NCBI GenBank assembly: GCA_029532625.1
Contig: JARFXM010000003.1
Location: 4,836,001 to 4,900,000, forward strand
DNA length: 64,000 nt
Source of the DNA: Lomentospora prolificans
Taxonomy: Eukaryota > Ascomycota > Sordariomycetes > Microascales > Microascaceae
Direction of reading: 5' to 3'
Position 1 is the stretch's first letter, and the number at the start of each line of letters is the position of its first letter. Positions 37,167-48,723 of the stretch are shown here, one piece after another. The translations under genes were made by a program, and so were the position numbers. Below the pieces are notes generated by a model. The model saw only the letters and a list, made by a program, of their open reading frames with translations, made no database searches and was not told the origin of the DNA.

Positions 37167-39130
37167 CGCGGTGCAAGGGGGTTATTCTATGTGTTTTGAA
37201 ATGTGCGATGTCGTCGAAAGTTGGATTTGCTTGTTTGTGGGACAGAAAACGCGGTAGGTCGCATTCGTGGGTGGCTCTGGAGGCAAGAAATAGCGGCAAA
37301 CCGAGTCGTCAAAAAATTGCGATGCTGCTGGGAAAAGATGCATTCGACGGAAACAGATTCAGCTGCGCATCCCAGTCAATTGTTTCATCAAGCTGGACTC
37401 GAAGCAAAACCTACACAGGCAGGAGAGGCCTCGTGTCTTGGAATGCTGGGCTGCCCTTTTCAGTCTTGTTTTCGTGCCCAATGGGTTGATGTTGGTGGGA
37501 AGAGCTTGTGATCTGATTGATGAGGGGGCTCTTTGCCGGGTCTGGATTTGGACCTGGACCTACACTGGTTAGGAAGCGAAGAGGATAGTACAAAATACAG
37601 AGAGAAAAAGAATGCGAGGAATATCTGCTCCGTAACTTGCACGCACAATGAGGTAAACAACCTGCTAGGCCACACAGGGGGTTAGCAGGGTCAGCAAAAA
37701 AAGGGTTCAGACTCCTGTCCGGTGACGATACAACCATACAAAGCAAGGGGTCAGGTGGAATGCGACACTGAGGATTGCGGGATGGCTTTGATCCCTCTTG
37801 ATGACGCGCTTTAGGTTGACCAAGAAGAGAAGCGTTACACTAGCCGTTGTGTGTGTTGCTCGTGGCCGGAACCAAACAATGGCCTGACTGCCTGGCCAGC
37901 TAGTAAGTATTTTTTTTCCCTGCCCCCCCAAAAAGCAGCACAGTATTTCCTTGTGCAGGCCGGTGCTGAAGTGATGCTTCCCCGAGAGCTTCGAAGAGAA
38001 GTCAATACCGTCCCGATGGCCTGGCCCGTGTCTTTCGACTCGAGCTCACTGAACAAATAGCGAGCGGAGTAGTAGGTGAAATCTGCCAGCTGGCGTTTCG
38101 GCTATTCTAGCTCGGAAAAGGGAGGTCCTTCGCCTGGCCACCAGGCATGGCCAGGCCAGCCAGTCCAGTTCCTGCACGGCCAGGCGCAAGCCACTTCCAT
38201 AGGAATTACTGAATTCTGCGAGGTACACAGAAACCAGTGCCATCCTGTTCCCCTGCCCAAGGTGCCAGCGCAAGGGCAAGAGCGGGTCTGACCCAGTCCA
38301 ACGACATCCTTGCCCGTTGCCATGACACTCACAAGCGAAAGGGGGTTCACCAAAACGACGACGAACGCCGGTCATAGAAAATGACCTTCTCAGGACAATT
38401 GATATCTTGAGCCTTCGGGAAAGCATCAAGGAAATGACCGGAGCCATGATTATCCTCGCCTGGCGATCAGTTTACTCGTACGACCTCCGAGCCGCACAGT
38501 CAGATGAAATGCAGATCTGCCGTCGGGCCCCGAATCCCAGAGTCCGGGCTCCACCGCAATGTGGATTTGAATTGGGTGATACTGGAAACGACAAGGTGTT
38601 TCAGTGCTCTATGCTCAAACCAGCCCTCTCTTCATAGCTAGCGACATTGTCTTGCGTGGCCATACCGTGGGAGTTGCGAGCGATGGCTTGGGTAGTCAAG
38701 CTGATATCTTACTTTACGAGACGCCAAAAAAACAATTATTAGCACATAGCAACCAAGTTAGAGATAGACAAGAATTCGCAAGTAATAAATCAAAGAGAAT
38801 ATCAATTAAGTCGAGCAGAGTCGAGCAGCACCAGCGACGCCCCGTTTCAAAAACCAAACTAGACCTAAGCAAGGGCAGACAAGATCCCCTTGCACAAAGA
38901 AACTCCGCGCTTGCTCCAGCTATCCATCATTACATTCGATTAGCCATAGGCTATGAGCTTTACATTCCGTGAAACATTTCGTCCAAGCAGCAAGAAAGCA
39001 GAAAAAGGACCAAAATATCAAAACGCTACTCTTCACCCGAGCATAAAACAACACTCCAAACTACACCACTGTACGTCATCCACCCCGAATCGAGTTTTGG
39101 GTATCGTACACTTTTAGAAAGAGCAGTCAA
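37167..39130. other. Intergenic region between two minus-strand genes
   Basis: Holds the promoter of the Mto1-like gene (near 37170-37600) and the 3' UTR of the MARVEL-like gene (AT-rich 38700-39120). In between lies a dense run of the CCAGC-type motif at 38131-38186, with a 9-bp inverted repeat CGCCTGGCC/GGCCAGGCG at 38131-38139 and 38178-38186. No gene is supported. Confidence 0.5.
38131..38186. repeat. GGCCAGG-rich inverted repeat
   Basis: Arms CGCCTGGCC (38131-38139) and GGCCAGGCG (38178-38186) are perfect complements around a 38-base centre that itself contains CCAGGCATGGCCAGGCCAGCC. It belongs to the CCAGC/TAGCC motif family scattered through the intergenic DNA of this window. Confidence 0.6.
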
Positions 39131-39807
39131 CTATAACGATGCAACAAACACTTCGTAGGCCATCACCATGATCCATATCAGGCAGAGCATACCGACAAGC
39201 GCAAAGGCAAAGACGGCATGCCACGATTGACCTAGACTACCATTAGTGCCACGCAGTTGAATGCAAGAGTAACCTCTACTTACATATGCTCTTCTCCTGG
39301 AGCCAGGCAAGGGTCTCCATCGTGTCACCCTTGGGGTTCCTGTTAAACACCCGCAGGTTGCATACACCATTGACGGAGCCTTTGGGGCCCCACAGTTCGA
39401 TCGAGACGACGATGAGCCCGACGAACCACAGGATGAAGACGAGGAAGGCGCCTATCATGACGATGGCGGGCAGAAGCCTATGCTGCGAGAGCAGATACAC
39501 GAGGGTGAAGACGTAGAGTATCGAAAACGAGCCGACAGTGACATAGTATGGGAAATACCTATAGAGGCCAGGTTAGTCGGCATGTCACCGCAAAAACACA
39601 ACAAAGCATAGCTCACCATGGTATCCCTAGAAGGAGCTGGTATTGTATGTTGATAAAGTTGGAGAATATCCCCACGATGGCGGAGGAGCTGAGCAGCATG
39701 ACGAACATCCAGATATTGAAGGCAATCCATGGCCACTTGTAGGTGTGCACATGGGCCTTCCGCCGGGTGTATACCGTCGTGCCCGTTGTTACTGTTGAGG
39801 GCGCCAT
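39131..39807 (-). CDS. Four-helix MARVEL-like membrane protein (3 exons)
   Basis: Predicted 188-residue integral membrane protein. Exons 39807-39617, 39558-39284 and 39231-39131 join in phase. Four hydrophobic helices are visible: one with WPWIAFNIWMFVMLLSSSAI, one with YYVTVGSFSILYVFTLVYLL, one with LLPAIVMIGAFLVFILWFVG, and one with WHAVFAFALVGMLCLIWIMV. A cysteine-containing loop (GSVNGVCN) between helices 3 and 4 and the short polar N-terminus fit the MARVEL fold found in many fungal plasma-membrane and vesicle proteins. No specific function can be assigned. The middle exon ends inside a Cys codon restored by the last intron, and helix 4 depends on exon 3. The upstream region is unusually rich in TCGA. 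Confidence 0.78.
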
Positions 39808-39845
39808 TGTGAAGGATGGAATGTATCGAGGGATAAAAGAGGTTG

Positions 39846-40006
39846 TCGAGATGCTACGCTCGAGTCGAGAGTCCGCCTCGAAGTACGATTGTCAAAATGT
39901 CGACAGACAGAGCTCAGAAGCTCGATTGGGCAGCCTCGGTGATAATGAACGAGTATAAGTCGAATAAATAGTCGATCGGTCGAATAACGAGGGTCAATCG
40001 ATCGAA
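39846..40006. promoter_or_regulatory. TCGA-rich block upstream of the MARVEL-like gene
   Basis: Eleven TCGA tetramers in about 160 bp, including TCGATCG and TCGATCGA, where less than one is expected. It begins about 40 bp upstream of the start codon, so it lies in the leader or proximal promoter. Its role is not known. Confidence 0.5.
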
Positions 40007-41456
40007 TGCGCGCCCGGAATTAATCGTCGCAGTAAATAGTAATCGCCCAGCAGTATTTATTCTTCTCCCTCGTCATCTCCCAAAGAGAAGATACCCACTC
40101 TCCAGAAATGACCCTATTCCGAACCCGGGGCTTTCTTCCAGGATAATGGAAAAAAATAATAAATAATTCAGACGTATAATCAATTCGGGGCTGGTAGACA
40201 GGCCTTTTGCTCCCTCGTTTCGTTAGGCGTGTGTGCTGTTGGCAATGCACCCGTCTGCCACGTCTGTTGTGTGGCCCCTCTCTCGTGCGATTGGGCTCTC
40301 CGTCGTGCCTTGGTTCAGGTTCGCCGTACTAAACACGGTTCCCAGTGCCCCACGTCAGCAGAATTGAAGTTTGGGAGATCGGTTTTTGGCAATCGGATGG
40401 CGAGCTATGCAGGCGAGGAAATGGGGGAGATTCTGCTCCACAGAGATGCTCTTGGCCAGGAGATGATAATTTTTCAGGCGTCGCTTTGTCTTTTCAATTT
40501 CCGACGATGGGGCTTTCTTTTTTTTTACCCTCCCAACTCGTCCCTTGCTCTCTGGGATTCTGGTCGAGGGTCTTGGGGGCATTGCGGGGGTGGATGATCC
40601 GGTTGGTCGGCGCGGCAACCAAGGGAATTTTGTGTGAAGCCGACGAGGGTCAGCGGGTATAACAAACTGTACAAAGGAGCGTGAGTGGCACGGGACAAGC
40701 GGAAGTTACCAGTACGCCCACATACGCACACACAACACACACACACATGGGTCTCAAGGGTCCCAAGGATGCCTGTCCAACAGGCACTACAGAAACGTTG
40801 ACTTTACCACGGGTGCAATAATGCGCTCCCTTGATGCAGCAAGTCTGATTTACGGGTAGACGCCGATCGAGGTGGGAGTTTCCCAAATTTTGTGATGTTT
40901 TTATTTTATCTCTAGTTAGACCAAACACGGCAAGAACGAGGGGCTAGACCTGCCGACACATCGTGATCCTACACTGAGCCCAACGGTGGTCGGCGCCTTG
41001 AACCTCTTCAGCCCGATGTCTCGGACTGGCCCTGCTTGTGAGCTTATGATCCAAACACGAGCCCAATGACCAATGCATATCCAGATTCCCACCTGCCGGG
41101 GAAGCCTTCCATTACACGTTGTCGGACTGCTCCATGCGGTCAGTCAAGAAGCCGCATTGTCCATGCATTAGCGAAGTCGCAATGCACGGCGGGATTGATG
41201 CCTACATACATCAGGACGCTCTCTAGCCTACAGTAACCTAGTTTTGGAGAAACTAAAGTTCATTCTGTACAAGAGTCTATTGGTATAATTACCAGTTTAT
41301 ATCCAAACACTGAACAAAATTTCCAGGCTAAGAAAATCCACCCGAGGCCCTTTGCTGTGCCTAGCAGCCAATCCAGTGCGCCTAATGATAAACAGAAACC
41401 GTTCATGATGCTTTGCCAACCCGCCTCCTCGCAGAAACACCCCAGCCACTATGATC
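40007..41456. other. Intergenic region
   Basis: About 1.45 kb, without a supported gene. It includes the distal promoter of the MARVEL-like gene, a CA repeat at 40719-40748 and the 3' UTR of arginase. Confidence 0.55.
40719..40748. repeat. CA microsatellite
   Basis: An interrupted run of CA/ACA units in intergenic DNA. Confidence 0.75.
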
Positions 41457-42582
41457 TCAGAGAAGTGACTCACCCAACGCGCAGCGCACAATCGAGCTAC
41501 CCGCCCTCACGGTCTCGGCCGGTCCTAGCTCCGTCTCGGCGGCAAGCCGAGGGTTTACCTCAACAAGATCAACCGCCACAAGGTTACCCGTCTCGTGGAG
41601 CGCTTCGCAAATGTAATCACCCTCGCGCAGGGTAAGGCCACCGCGGACGGGTGTACCCGTAGAAGGGGCCCACATGGGGTCGAGAGCGTCGACGTCGAAA
41701 GACAGGTGGATCGGGGTATCGTTACCGATATGTGCGAGGGCCATTTCGACAACTCTACCAATGCCGTGCCTGCAAAGAAGTGTTAGCTACATGGTGAATC
41801 CAAGGGTGTGGGACCTCGGTAAACCGTACTTGTCAATGTCGAACATGCTAAACGCCTTGATGCCGTTCTCCCGGAGGATCCTCTTCTCAGCCACGTCCAC
41901 ATCACGGAGCCCAATGTATACAAGCTTCTTGAGGCTAAGCATGTGATCCTCCTTCAACCACCCGAAAATATCGGGCTTCTCCTCCTTCGCTAGCCCAGAA
42001 ACGAAAGCCACCGGCATACCATGAATATTTCCACTATCACTGGTCTCGGGGGTGTTAATATCGGAGTGTGCATCTACCCAGACCACAGCAAGCTCCTTTC
42101 CGTTCATCCTTTCGCGAATGGCCTTGGCAGTTCCCGCAATGGTGCCGATGGCGATACTGTGGTCTCCGCCGAGGGTAAGTACCATACGCCCTTCACGCGC
42201 ATGCGAGTACACCTCGTCTGCGATCTTGGCGGTGACGGCGGATACGCTACGGGGATTCAACATGTTGCGGAATGGGGGGTCGTCGGTGGGGACAATGTCA
42301 TGATAGGACCGGACCTGGACTTCCTCGTCGCCGTGGATCTTGTAGCCGAGCTCATTGCGAAGTTGGTTAATAAGCCCGGACTCTATAAGAGCGACGGGGC
42401 CATCATCTACGCCAGCTTTGCCCTATTTGAGAGAAAATACTGTGAGCTACCTTGTCCGAGATGTGCACGTACGGCTACTCTCATACCTGTCCGCCAGAGA
42501 ACCCGACGGCAACGACGCCTAGGTCGTGGGGGTTCGACAAGAACCTCGACTTCACCATTGACGTGCACATGTCTACGTGCAT
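41457..42582 (-). CDS. Arginase (3 exons)
   Basis: Mn-dependent hydrolase that converts arginine to ornithine and urea. Exons 42582-42487, 42422-41830 and 41769-41457 join in phase to 333 residues from the first ATG. ATGs at 42570 and 42558 are alternative starts, and the last gives 325 residues beginning MVKSRFLSNPHDLGV, closest to the usual N-terminus. All metal-binding motifs are present: GGDHS, DAHSDIN and SFDVDALDP. The GNIHGMPVAF segment and a substrate-loop region are also seen. A C-terminal EVNPRLAAE segment matches the arginase/agmatinase family. The second intron splits a Lys codon so that DK is followed by HGIGRVVEMAL, as the family requires. Cytosolic, part of arginine catabolism; fungal arginases are usually induced by arginine. 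Confidence 0.93.
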
Positions 42583-45138
42583 TGAGGCAAGTGTGTACAA
42601 GGGTAGATTAAGAAGAAGAAGGGAGGAGAGCAGCTGGCGAAAAGCCCTGTGTCGAGGCTTTTGTAGAAGGGCAGATGTGAAACACAAGAAGCAAAGCGCG
42701 TGAATTAAGTTCGACTATGTTCGAAGTCACCGTGGGTATCAAACGAGGCGAAGAAGATGTGGCGACTAATTCTCCTCGTGTTTGCAAGCTCAAGTAGAAA
42801 GCATCTAGAAGGGATAGAGCGACTAGAGTAGCTAGGGCTAGCCCCTTCTCTTTATAATAGCTTCAGGTTCGGCCCTTTGATCCACCAAGGGTCCATCAAC
42901 CCTCGTGTGGTTCCCTCGTGGGGTCGTTTAGGCGCCACCGCACACCGACTCGACGAGTTTGGTACCTTTACGTAGGGTGTTCGGCCTTACTTTTGCCATA
43001 ATGGCTTCAATCGGCTTCGGCGTCAGATTGCGTTTACGGCAAGTAGCTGAATCCGAAAATACCCGCTGATGTCACAATGCACCGAACTGTGGGCTGGGAA
43101 GGCACTGTGTGAGTAATCTAACAAGCTCTTACAGGAAGGTATTCCAACACCAACCAATCCAAGTGCATGTACGAATAAGCTGCGCCTTCTGTTGTTCCAG
43201 AAGCTCTCAATCTGGCAGCTGCCCCACAGGTATCTGATAATGGACACACAAAGTACCAGTAAGATCGCTCCCAGCAAGTGCCACTGGCACCATCTCTGCT
43301 GTGGTGGGATGCGGCACTTATGCCCTGTGATTATCTTGCAGCTAGACTCCGGAAAGGAAGTAAAGAGGTCCAGTCTGGTGTCTCTTATCCAGGAATTATT
43401 GAGGTTCCGGTCAGCTGCCACCATCGTCCCAAACGCTAAGGTTATCTGACCTAGGCCGATGATGTGTGGCAATGGGTATCATCGGGATTTCCTCATGTCC
43501 CGCAATCTCCGATTTACCATACCCCTAGCGCCCTGACTTGGCTTGGCCCCACGGAAGGGAGGAACCTAACCCAGTTCGGCTTCAATCTCGCACCTGATGA
43601 CCATCATCGAACAGGCTTGAACAGGTATTCTCACTAAATCTACGGAATGACCGGCCTGTCTCGGGCGCCGTGTTTGTGGGCCTAGACCGTAGTTCCCGCC
43701 GCGAATTTAAAGTCTTTTGCCTCCGTTCACCGTCGCTTTTCTCGGCCAGCAAGAGACTCCCAAGGGCGAAATACCGCAGCCGATAAAATCAGCACAGAGA
43801 CCCGCTGATCCCCTCCATACCCTGAAGGAATCATCATCTGTACTGAGAATCTCCGTCCAATCCATCGCGAGACTCCCAAGCCACCTTCTTCTTCCAACCG
43901 AGAAAGGGCCTCACGTCTGCGGGGGCTCAAATGCCCTGGTAGTATTTTCCACGTAAGGTGGTCGTGCTCACATTCCTTGTTACAAAAAAGCGTCATCGTC
44001 GCGTCGAGCTTTGCCGTTAAAGGCATCCCATTGATCTCGAGCTTTCCCCCTAACGGCATCTGACCCGAGCGAGAAATTTCTGATGGTCCAACTGCTGGCG
44101 ATGACGAACAAAAGGGGCCCCTCCTCTCGTATGACAGAGTGGCTTTGCCGGCCGGAGACGGGTGGTGACGTGGAAATTTCTACAGGAAGAAGAAAGGGTA
44201 TGCGGCAAACTTTTCTTGACCGTTGCTTGCCCGGCGCGAGTTCTTGCAAATAGAACCCAGCCGTGATGCCAAGGTGACCCTCGTTAGGGCTGTATATCTG
44301 GTTGGTGCATCAAGCTTGGCCCATAATCATAATCCCCGCATCATGAATCCCCGAGTGCCGACCGAATTTCCGGATGATAGCGCATCCCCGCCCGCTTCGA
44401 GTCGCATCGTGAAGGGCTAGGAGGGGCAGTCTATTTAAGCATGGCGATCCCAAGATCCCAATCCAGCAGGGAATTACCACATTGTTTTTTGTTGTCTATC
44501 GAATCTCGATTCTCTCAAGGTGTCGAGCGCCAGCCTACACGTCCAGCCTCGGAAGACCGAAAGCAGGTGGTCCTCTCTAAACGCCAAGCGATGCAGTTCA
44601 AAGGCAGTAATACTGATTACTCCCATCTACTTGCATTTGACGCATCACCAGTGTCAATGCGTGATTCTACGAGCAAGCCGGTCTATCATCGTCCAAGTCG
44701 CCATTGTCATAGGATCTGACAAACAAAAGCGTGAATTAATCCTATCATGCGTCAGATCCTCACGACACTTTAGGCGAGACGTGTGGGGCGCTCAGTTGGT
44801 CGATATTGTTTCCCGGGGTAGACGAACCGACTTTCCGCTTTCTCAATATATCGAGGCCCCCGGCTTCGCAGGTTCCGTTATTTCTGCCCGCAATTCACGT
44901 GCGGGTTTTCCCACGGAACGTATAGTGGTTCAATTAGCTGTATACGACCACCAAGCCTTGGAAAGTGAATGAGTGTTCAGAGTGTTTGTGTGAATACTGA
45001 GGTTGTTAAAAAGGCGTGATTTGGGTATATATAGAGAGGGTGCATGTCGCAATGTTTTCTGGAGAAATGGTGGTTTTGCCTCACGCCTGAGATCCTTCCA
45101 AGTCCTTCCAAGTATCTTGAAGTGATTAATCCTTGACA
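42583..45138. other. Divergent promoter region, arginase and LPMO
   Basis: About 2.55 kb between two divergently transcribed genes. A minus-strand frame at 43023-43472 (149 codons, one hydrophobic segment) was considered but lacks any family motif. A 10-bp tandem duplication TCCTTCCAAG sits at 45093-45112, just upstream of the LPMO start. No other gene is supported. Confidence 0.5.
45026..45034 (+). promoter_or_regulatory. TATA box of the LPMO gene
   Basis: TATATATAG 105 bp upstream of the ATG at 45139 on the same strand; a good core-promoter match at a typical distance. Confidence 0.6.
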
Positions 45139-46324
45139 ATGAAGTTTAGCATCGCCACTGCTGCTGCTTTAGCGGCGACCCAGGTTGACCTTGCCTCTGC
45201 CCACTCCTACATCTATGGAGTCTTCCTGAATGGTGAGGATCAGGGCTCCTTCAATGGTGTCAGGATACCTGCGTTCAACGGCCCTCCTCCCAGGGGATAC
45301 GCCAACTCTCCCGTCAAGGATGTCACCAGCCCCGACATTCGCTGCAATGTCCTCGGTGATCGCGCCGTTCCATACACCATCGACGTTGTTCCCGGCGATA
45401 CTTTGACTCTTGACTGGTAAGTCATTGACGGCGACGTGGATCATCGTAGCATGAACTAATATGACAAAAAGGCACCATGATGAGCGAACCCAAGAGGACG
45501 ATGTCATCGACAAGTCCCACCACGGCCCTGCGTTGGCTTACCTCTCGCCCGACCCACCCACCGAGAACTCCTTTGTCAAGATCTGGCACAAGGGCAAGTT
45601 TGAGCAGGCTTCTGAGCCTCTTGGCGAGGGCAAGTGGGCTATTACCTCTGAGATCAAGCCAAGGCACGGCTTGATGAATGTCAGGATCCCGGCCGACCTC
45701 AAGCCTGGACCGTAAGTTGATTCTCTCTCTCTCTTTCTCTCTTTCTGTCTTTCCCTCCGTTATAATAAAGGCTAACTGACGCTATTCAGTTATTTGCTCC
45801 GCGCCGAGATGATTGCCCTGCACGAGGCCGATGCCAAGTTCACCGACAACCCCATCCGAGGTGCCCAGTTCTACCCCAACTGCGTCCAGCTCATGGTTGG
45901 CGGAAACGGTACCGTCGAGCTACCCGAGGGTGTCTCCTTTCCCGGAGCCTACAGCTTCGATGACCCGGGCGTGCACCACGATGTAAGTTATTCCGTTTAC
46001 ACTTCTCCCGCCGTTTTGTTTTGCTTTTATTTTAACCGAACTACGTAGGTCTACTGCTCCACCAAGACTACCACCACGGTCCCCTGCACGACTGACTACG
46101 TCATCCCCGGCCCCACAGTCTGGTCCGGCGCCTGGGCCGAGACCACAGACGTCGAAGTTGGCCCCACGACAGGCGCCACCAAGATCACGGCGTGGTCTTC
46201 TTGGGTGCAGAACGGTGTTGAGACTTCTGGCGTGTATGACGGTGCTAGCGTGAAGATTGAGGGCTCTGCTAGTTACGTTCCGAGCTGGCCTACTACTTAT
46301 GAGGCGCCTCAGCCTACTAGCTAA
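45139..46324 (+). CDS. AA9 lytic polysaccharide monooxygenase (4 exons)
   Basis: Secreted copper enzyme that oxidatively cleaves cellulose or related glucans. Exons 45139-45416, 45472-45711, 45790-45982 and 46049-46324 join in phase to 328 residues. The signal peptide (1-21) ends ...DLASA, so the mature protein starts with His22 (HSYIYGVF), the first ligand of the copper histidine brace. The second is in DKSHHGPALAYLSP (His109/His110), and the axial tyrosine in GAQFYPNCVQ. Cysteines that may pair are in PDIRCN and YPNC. After the catalytic domain there is a Thr/Ser-rich tail containing VYCSTKTTTTVPCTTDY and no cellulose-binding module. The start at 45139 is preferred over an in-frame TTG six bases upstream. 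Intron 2 has a (CT)n run. The gene is tail-to-tail with the acyl-CoA synthetase gene. Confidence 0.93.
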
Positions 46325-46648
46325 GGGGCTAAGAAGAAAAGAAGGCATTGATGTATGATCTGGTGCTGGTTTATGGAACCGGGACCCTGGTGTATATAGT
46401 TTCACTCGGCAGGGACTCCGAGAAATTTTAAATTCACGAACCAAACAGTTTCAGTTAGGCCATCTGTGAAGGTGATACGAAGAAATGTATTGTATGTTGA
46501 CGCCAACACGCAAGGCGACCCAAAGACTATGTACAGGACTACCAACGATATTACGAACATATAACCTCCTCCCCCCCCCCTCCCGGGCAAAGATCTCCAA
46601 CCGAGAAAAAAAAAAACAAAGGAAGAAAAAGAACCACCATATACCGCT
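46325..46648. other. Convergent 3' region
   Basis: 3' UTRs of the LPMO and acyl-CoA synthetase genes, with a C-rich and an A-rich run near 46570-46620. No gene is seen. Confidence 0.6.
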
Positions 46649-48723
46649 CTACAACTTGGTAGCCCTCTTCTTCCTCTGGTAAATCTGCACCTCGAAGCCC
46701 TTGACACCGCCATTCTTCATGATTCTCCTCAAAATCTTTCCGCTAGGCGACTTGGGGATGGCCTCGACAAACACGATGCCGCCCTGCAGCCACTTGTACT
46801 TGGCGGTGCGGGCCTCGACAAGCTTGGCGAGCTTCTGCGCGAGGTCCTCGAGTTCCTTCTCGCCGGCCTGCTTCCTGGGTACGACGAAGGCGCGGGGCCA
46901 CTCGGTAGCCTCGTTGTTGTCGTAGATGCCGACGACACCAGCGTCGGCGACGTCCTCGCTGCTGCAGAGGATGGCCTCGAGCTCGGCGGGGGCGACCTGG
47001 AAGGCGCGGACCTTGATCAACTCCTTGAGGCGGTCTGTGATGCGGAGGCGGCCGTCGGCGGAGAGGATACCCACGTCGCCGGTGCGGAACCAGCCGTCCT
47101 TGGTGAGGGCCTCGTTAGTGATGGACATATCTGGCTCAGCGCCGGGGCTGAGGCCGCCGATGGGGAGGTAAGCAGTCATGAGAGCGGGGCAGCGGATGAG
47201 GATCTCGCCGTCTTCGCCGACGACGCCCGGGCGGGTGGTAGCCGTCTGGTAGGTCTCATCCTTGGCGGCGATCATGACCTGGACGCCCCAGTGGGGCTTG
47301 CCGCTGTCGCCGGCCTGGGCGTGCATGTCCGCCTCGCCGAGGCCGCGCTGGAGGGTGGTGCTGCAAGCTTCAGAGAGGCCATAGCCGAGCCTGACGCGGA
47401 AGCCGAGGCGCTTGTAGACCTCGACGACGACCTCGTGGCCCAAGGGGGCGCCGCCAGTGACGCCGGCCACGACGCTATCGAAGGCGTTCTTGCCGGCGGC
47501 GTCGCGCTTGGCGTACTTGTCGACGATAGCGGCCTTGGCGAGCATGACGGCGACAGGGGGCGCCATGTGGAAGTACGTGATTTTATGCTTGGGTACGGCC
47601 TGGAGGACGGTCTCGAGATGGAAGGACTGCATGACGTGGACGGTGGCGCCTATGCAGACGGAGATGAGGAGGATGTTGCAGAGGCCGAAGACATGGTAGA
47701 AGGGCACGTAGCCGAGCCACTGCTGCCTCTGGCCGCGGAAGTAGTCGGCGTCGTGCCAGATGGAGCCAATGGAGAAATTGAGGGCGTTGTGGGAGAGGAG
47801 AACGCCCTTGGAGCGGCCTGAGGTGCCGGAGGACCATAGGATGACGGCGGTCCGGTTGCGGGCGATTTCGGAGGAGTAGTTGACGGCGCGGGCGAGGGGC
47901 TTGCCGAGGGTGAGGAGCTCGGTCCAGTCGCGTTCGGTGGAGGAAGGGGACGAGCTCTTGGCGGCCGGGAGGGGGTAGGTCTCGTTGGCGACGTCGACGG
48001 TGAAGACGGGCACCTTGGAGAAGTAGGTGGTGTCCTTTTGGGCAGCGATGGCGTCCTTCATGGCCTTGAGGGAGCCGGTGGAGGTGATGATAACCTTGGG
48101 TCGGGCATTCTGGAGGATCCACGAGATCTCTTCGCTCGTGAGGGCGGGGGAGACGAGGGTCGCCGTGAGCCCGGAGGCGAAAGTGCCGAGGGCGAGGGTG
48201 GGGAAGGAGAGGCAGTTGGGGACTTGTATCAGGACGACGGGGGCGACCTCGGGGCGGGGGCAGGTAGACGTCGCGGGAAGGACGTGGACGTCGTTGGGGT
48301 TGAGGCCGAGGGACTGGAGTCCGCCGGCAAGGGCGAGCGAGTCTTTCTTGAGTTGGCCGTGGGTGAGGGTGCGGCCTGGAAGGGTTGACTGTTAGTAAAA
48401 GAGCGTGCCGGCAACGCCGTACCAAAATGGAAGGTTCGCCGTTTCCAAGCTTGCGAGTATTTTTTTGTTTCCTTTTCTTTTTCCTTTCTTTTTTTTTCTT
48501 TCTTTCTTTCGCTTTCAGCGGCAAGGGCAAGGGAGAGAGAGGGTTCCTTACCAGACTTGTGGTCGACGAAGATGGGCCGGCTGGGCTCAATGGGCGCGAG
48601 GGTGTGCGCGGCGGGCACAAAGTCGCATTCTTTCTTGAAGGGGTCCGAGGTGAGGAACTCGAAGATGTTGTGTTCGGGGAAGTTCTTGGGATTGTTCCCG
48701 GAGATGGCGACCTGCTTCGCCAT
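46649..48723 (-). CDS. 4-coumarate-CoA ligase-like acyl-CoA synthetase (2 exons)
   Basis: ANL-superfamily enzyme that adenylates a carboxylic acid and transfers it to CoA. Exons 48723-48552 and 48375-46649 join in phase (a Gly codon is split) to 632 residues. Motifs in order: the P-loop-like AVILWSSGTSGRSKGVLLSH, the linker YGLSEACST, DGWFRTGDVG, the hinge/lysine region RLKELIKVRAFQVAPAELEA and the catalytic-Lys motif PKSPSGKILRR. The set fits the 4CL/firefly-luciferase-like branch; the substrate (phenylpropanoid, medium or long chain acid) cannot be read from sequence. The C-terminus is Ala-Thr-Lys-Leu, close to but not a standard SKL peroxisome signal. The intron, about 176 nt, has a long purine-rich run on the coding strand. 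A 386-codon frame on the same strand (47583-48743) is a shifted shadow. Confidence 0.9.

Noticed and set aside
43023..43472. 149-codon minus-strand frame with one hydrophobic stretch
   Set aside because: It has no family pattern, no supporting neighbour exon and no clear promoter. Frames of this length are common by chance here.
44334..44818. CreA-like SYGGRG hexamers upstream of the LPMO
   Set aside because: Four were counted in about 800 bp, close to the three expected by chance.
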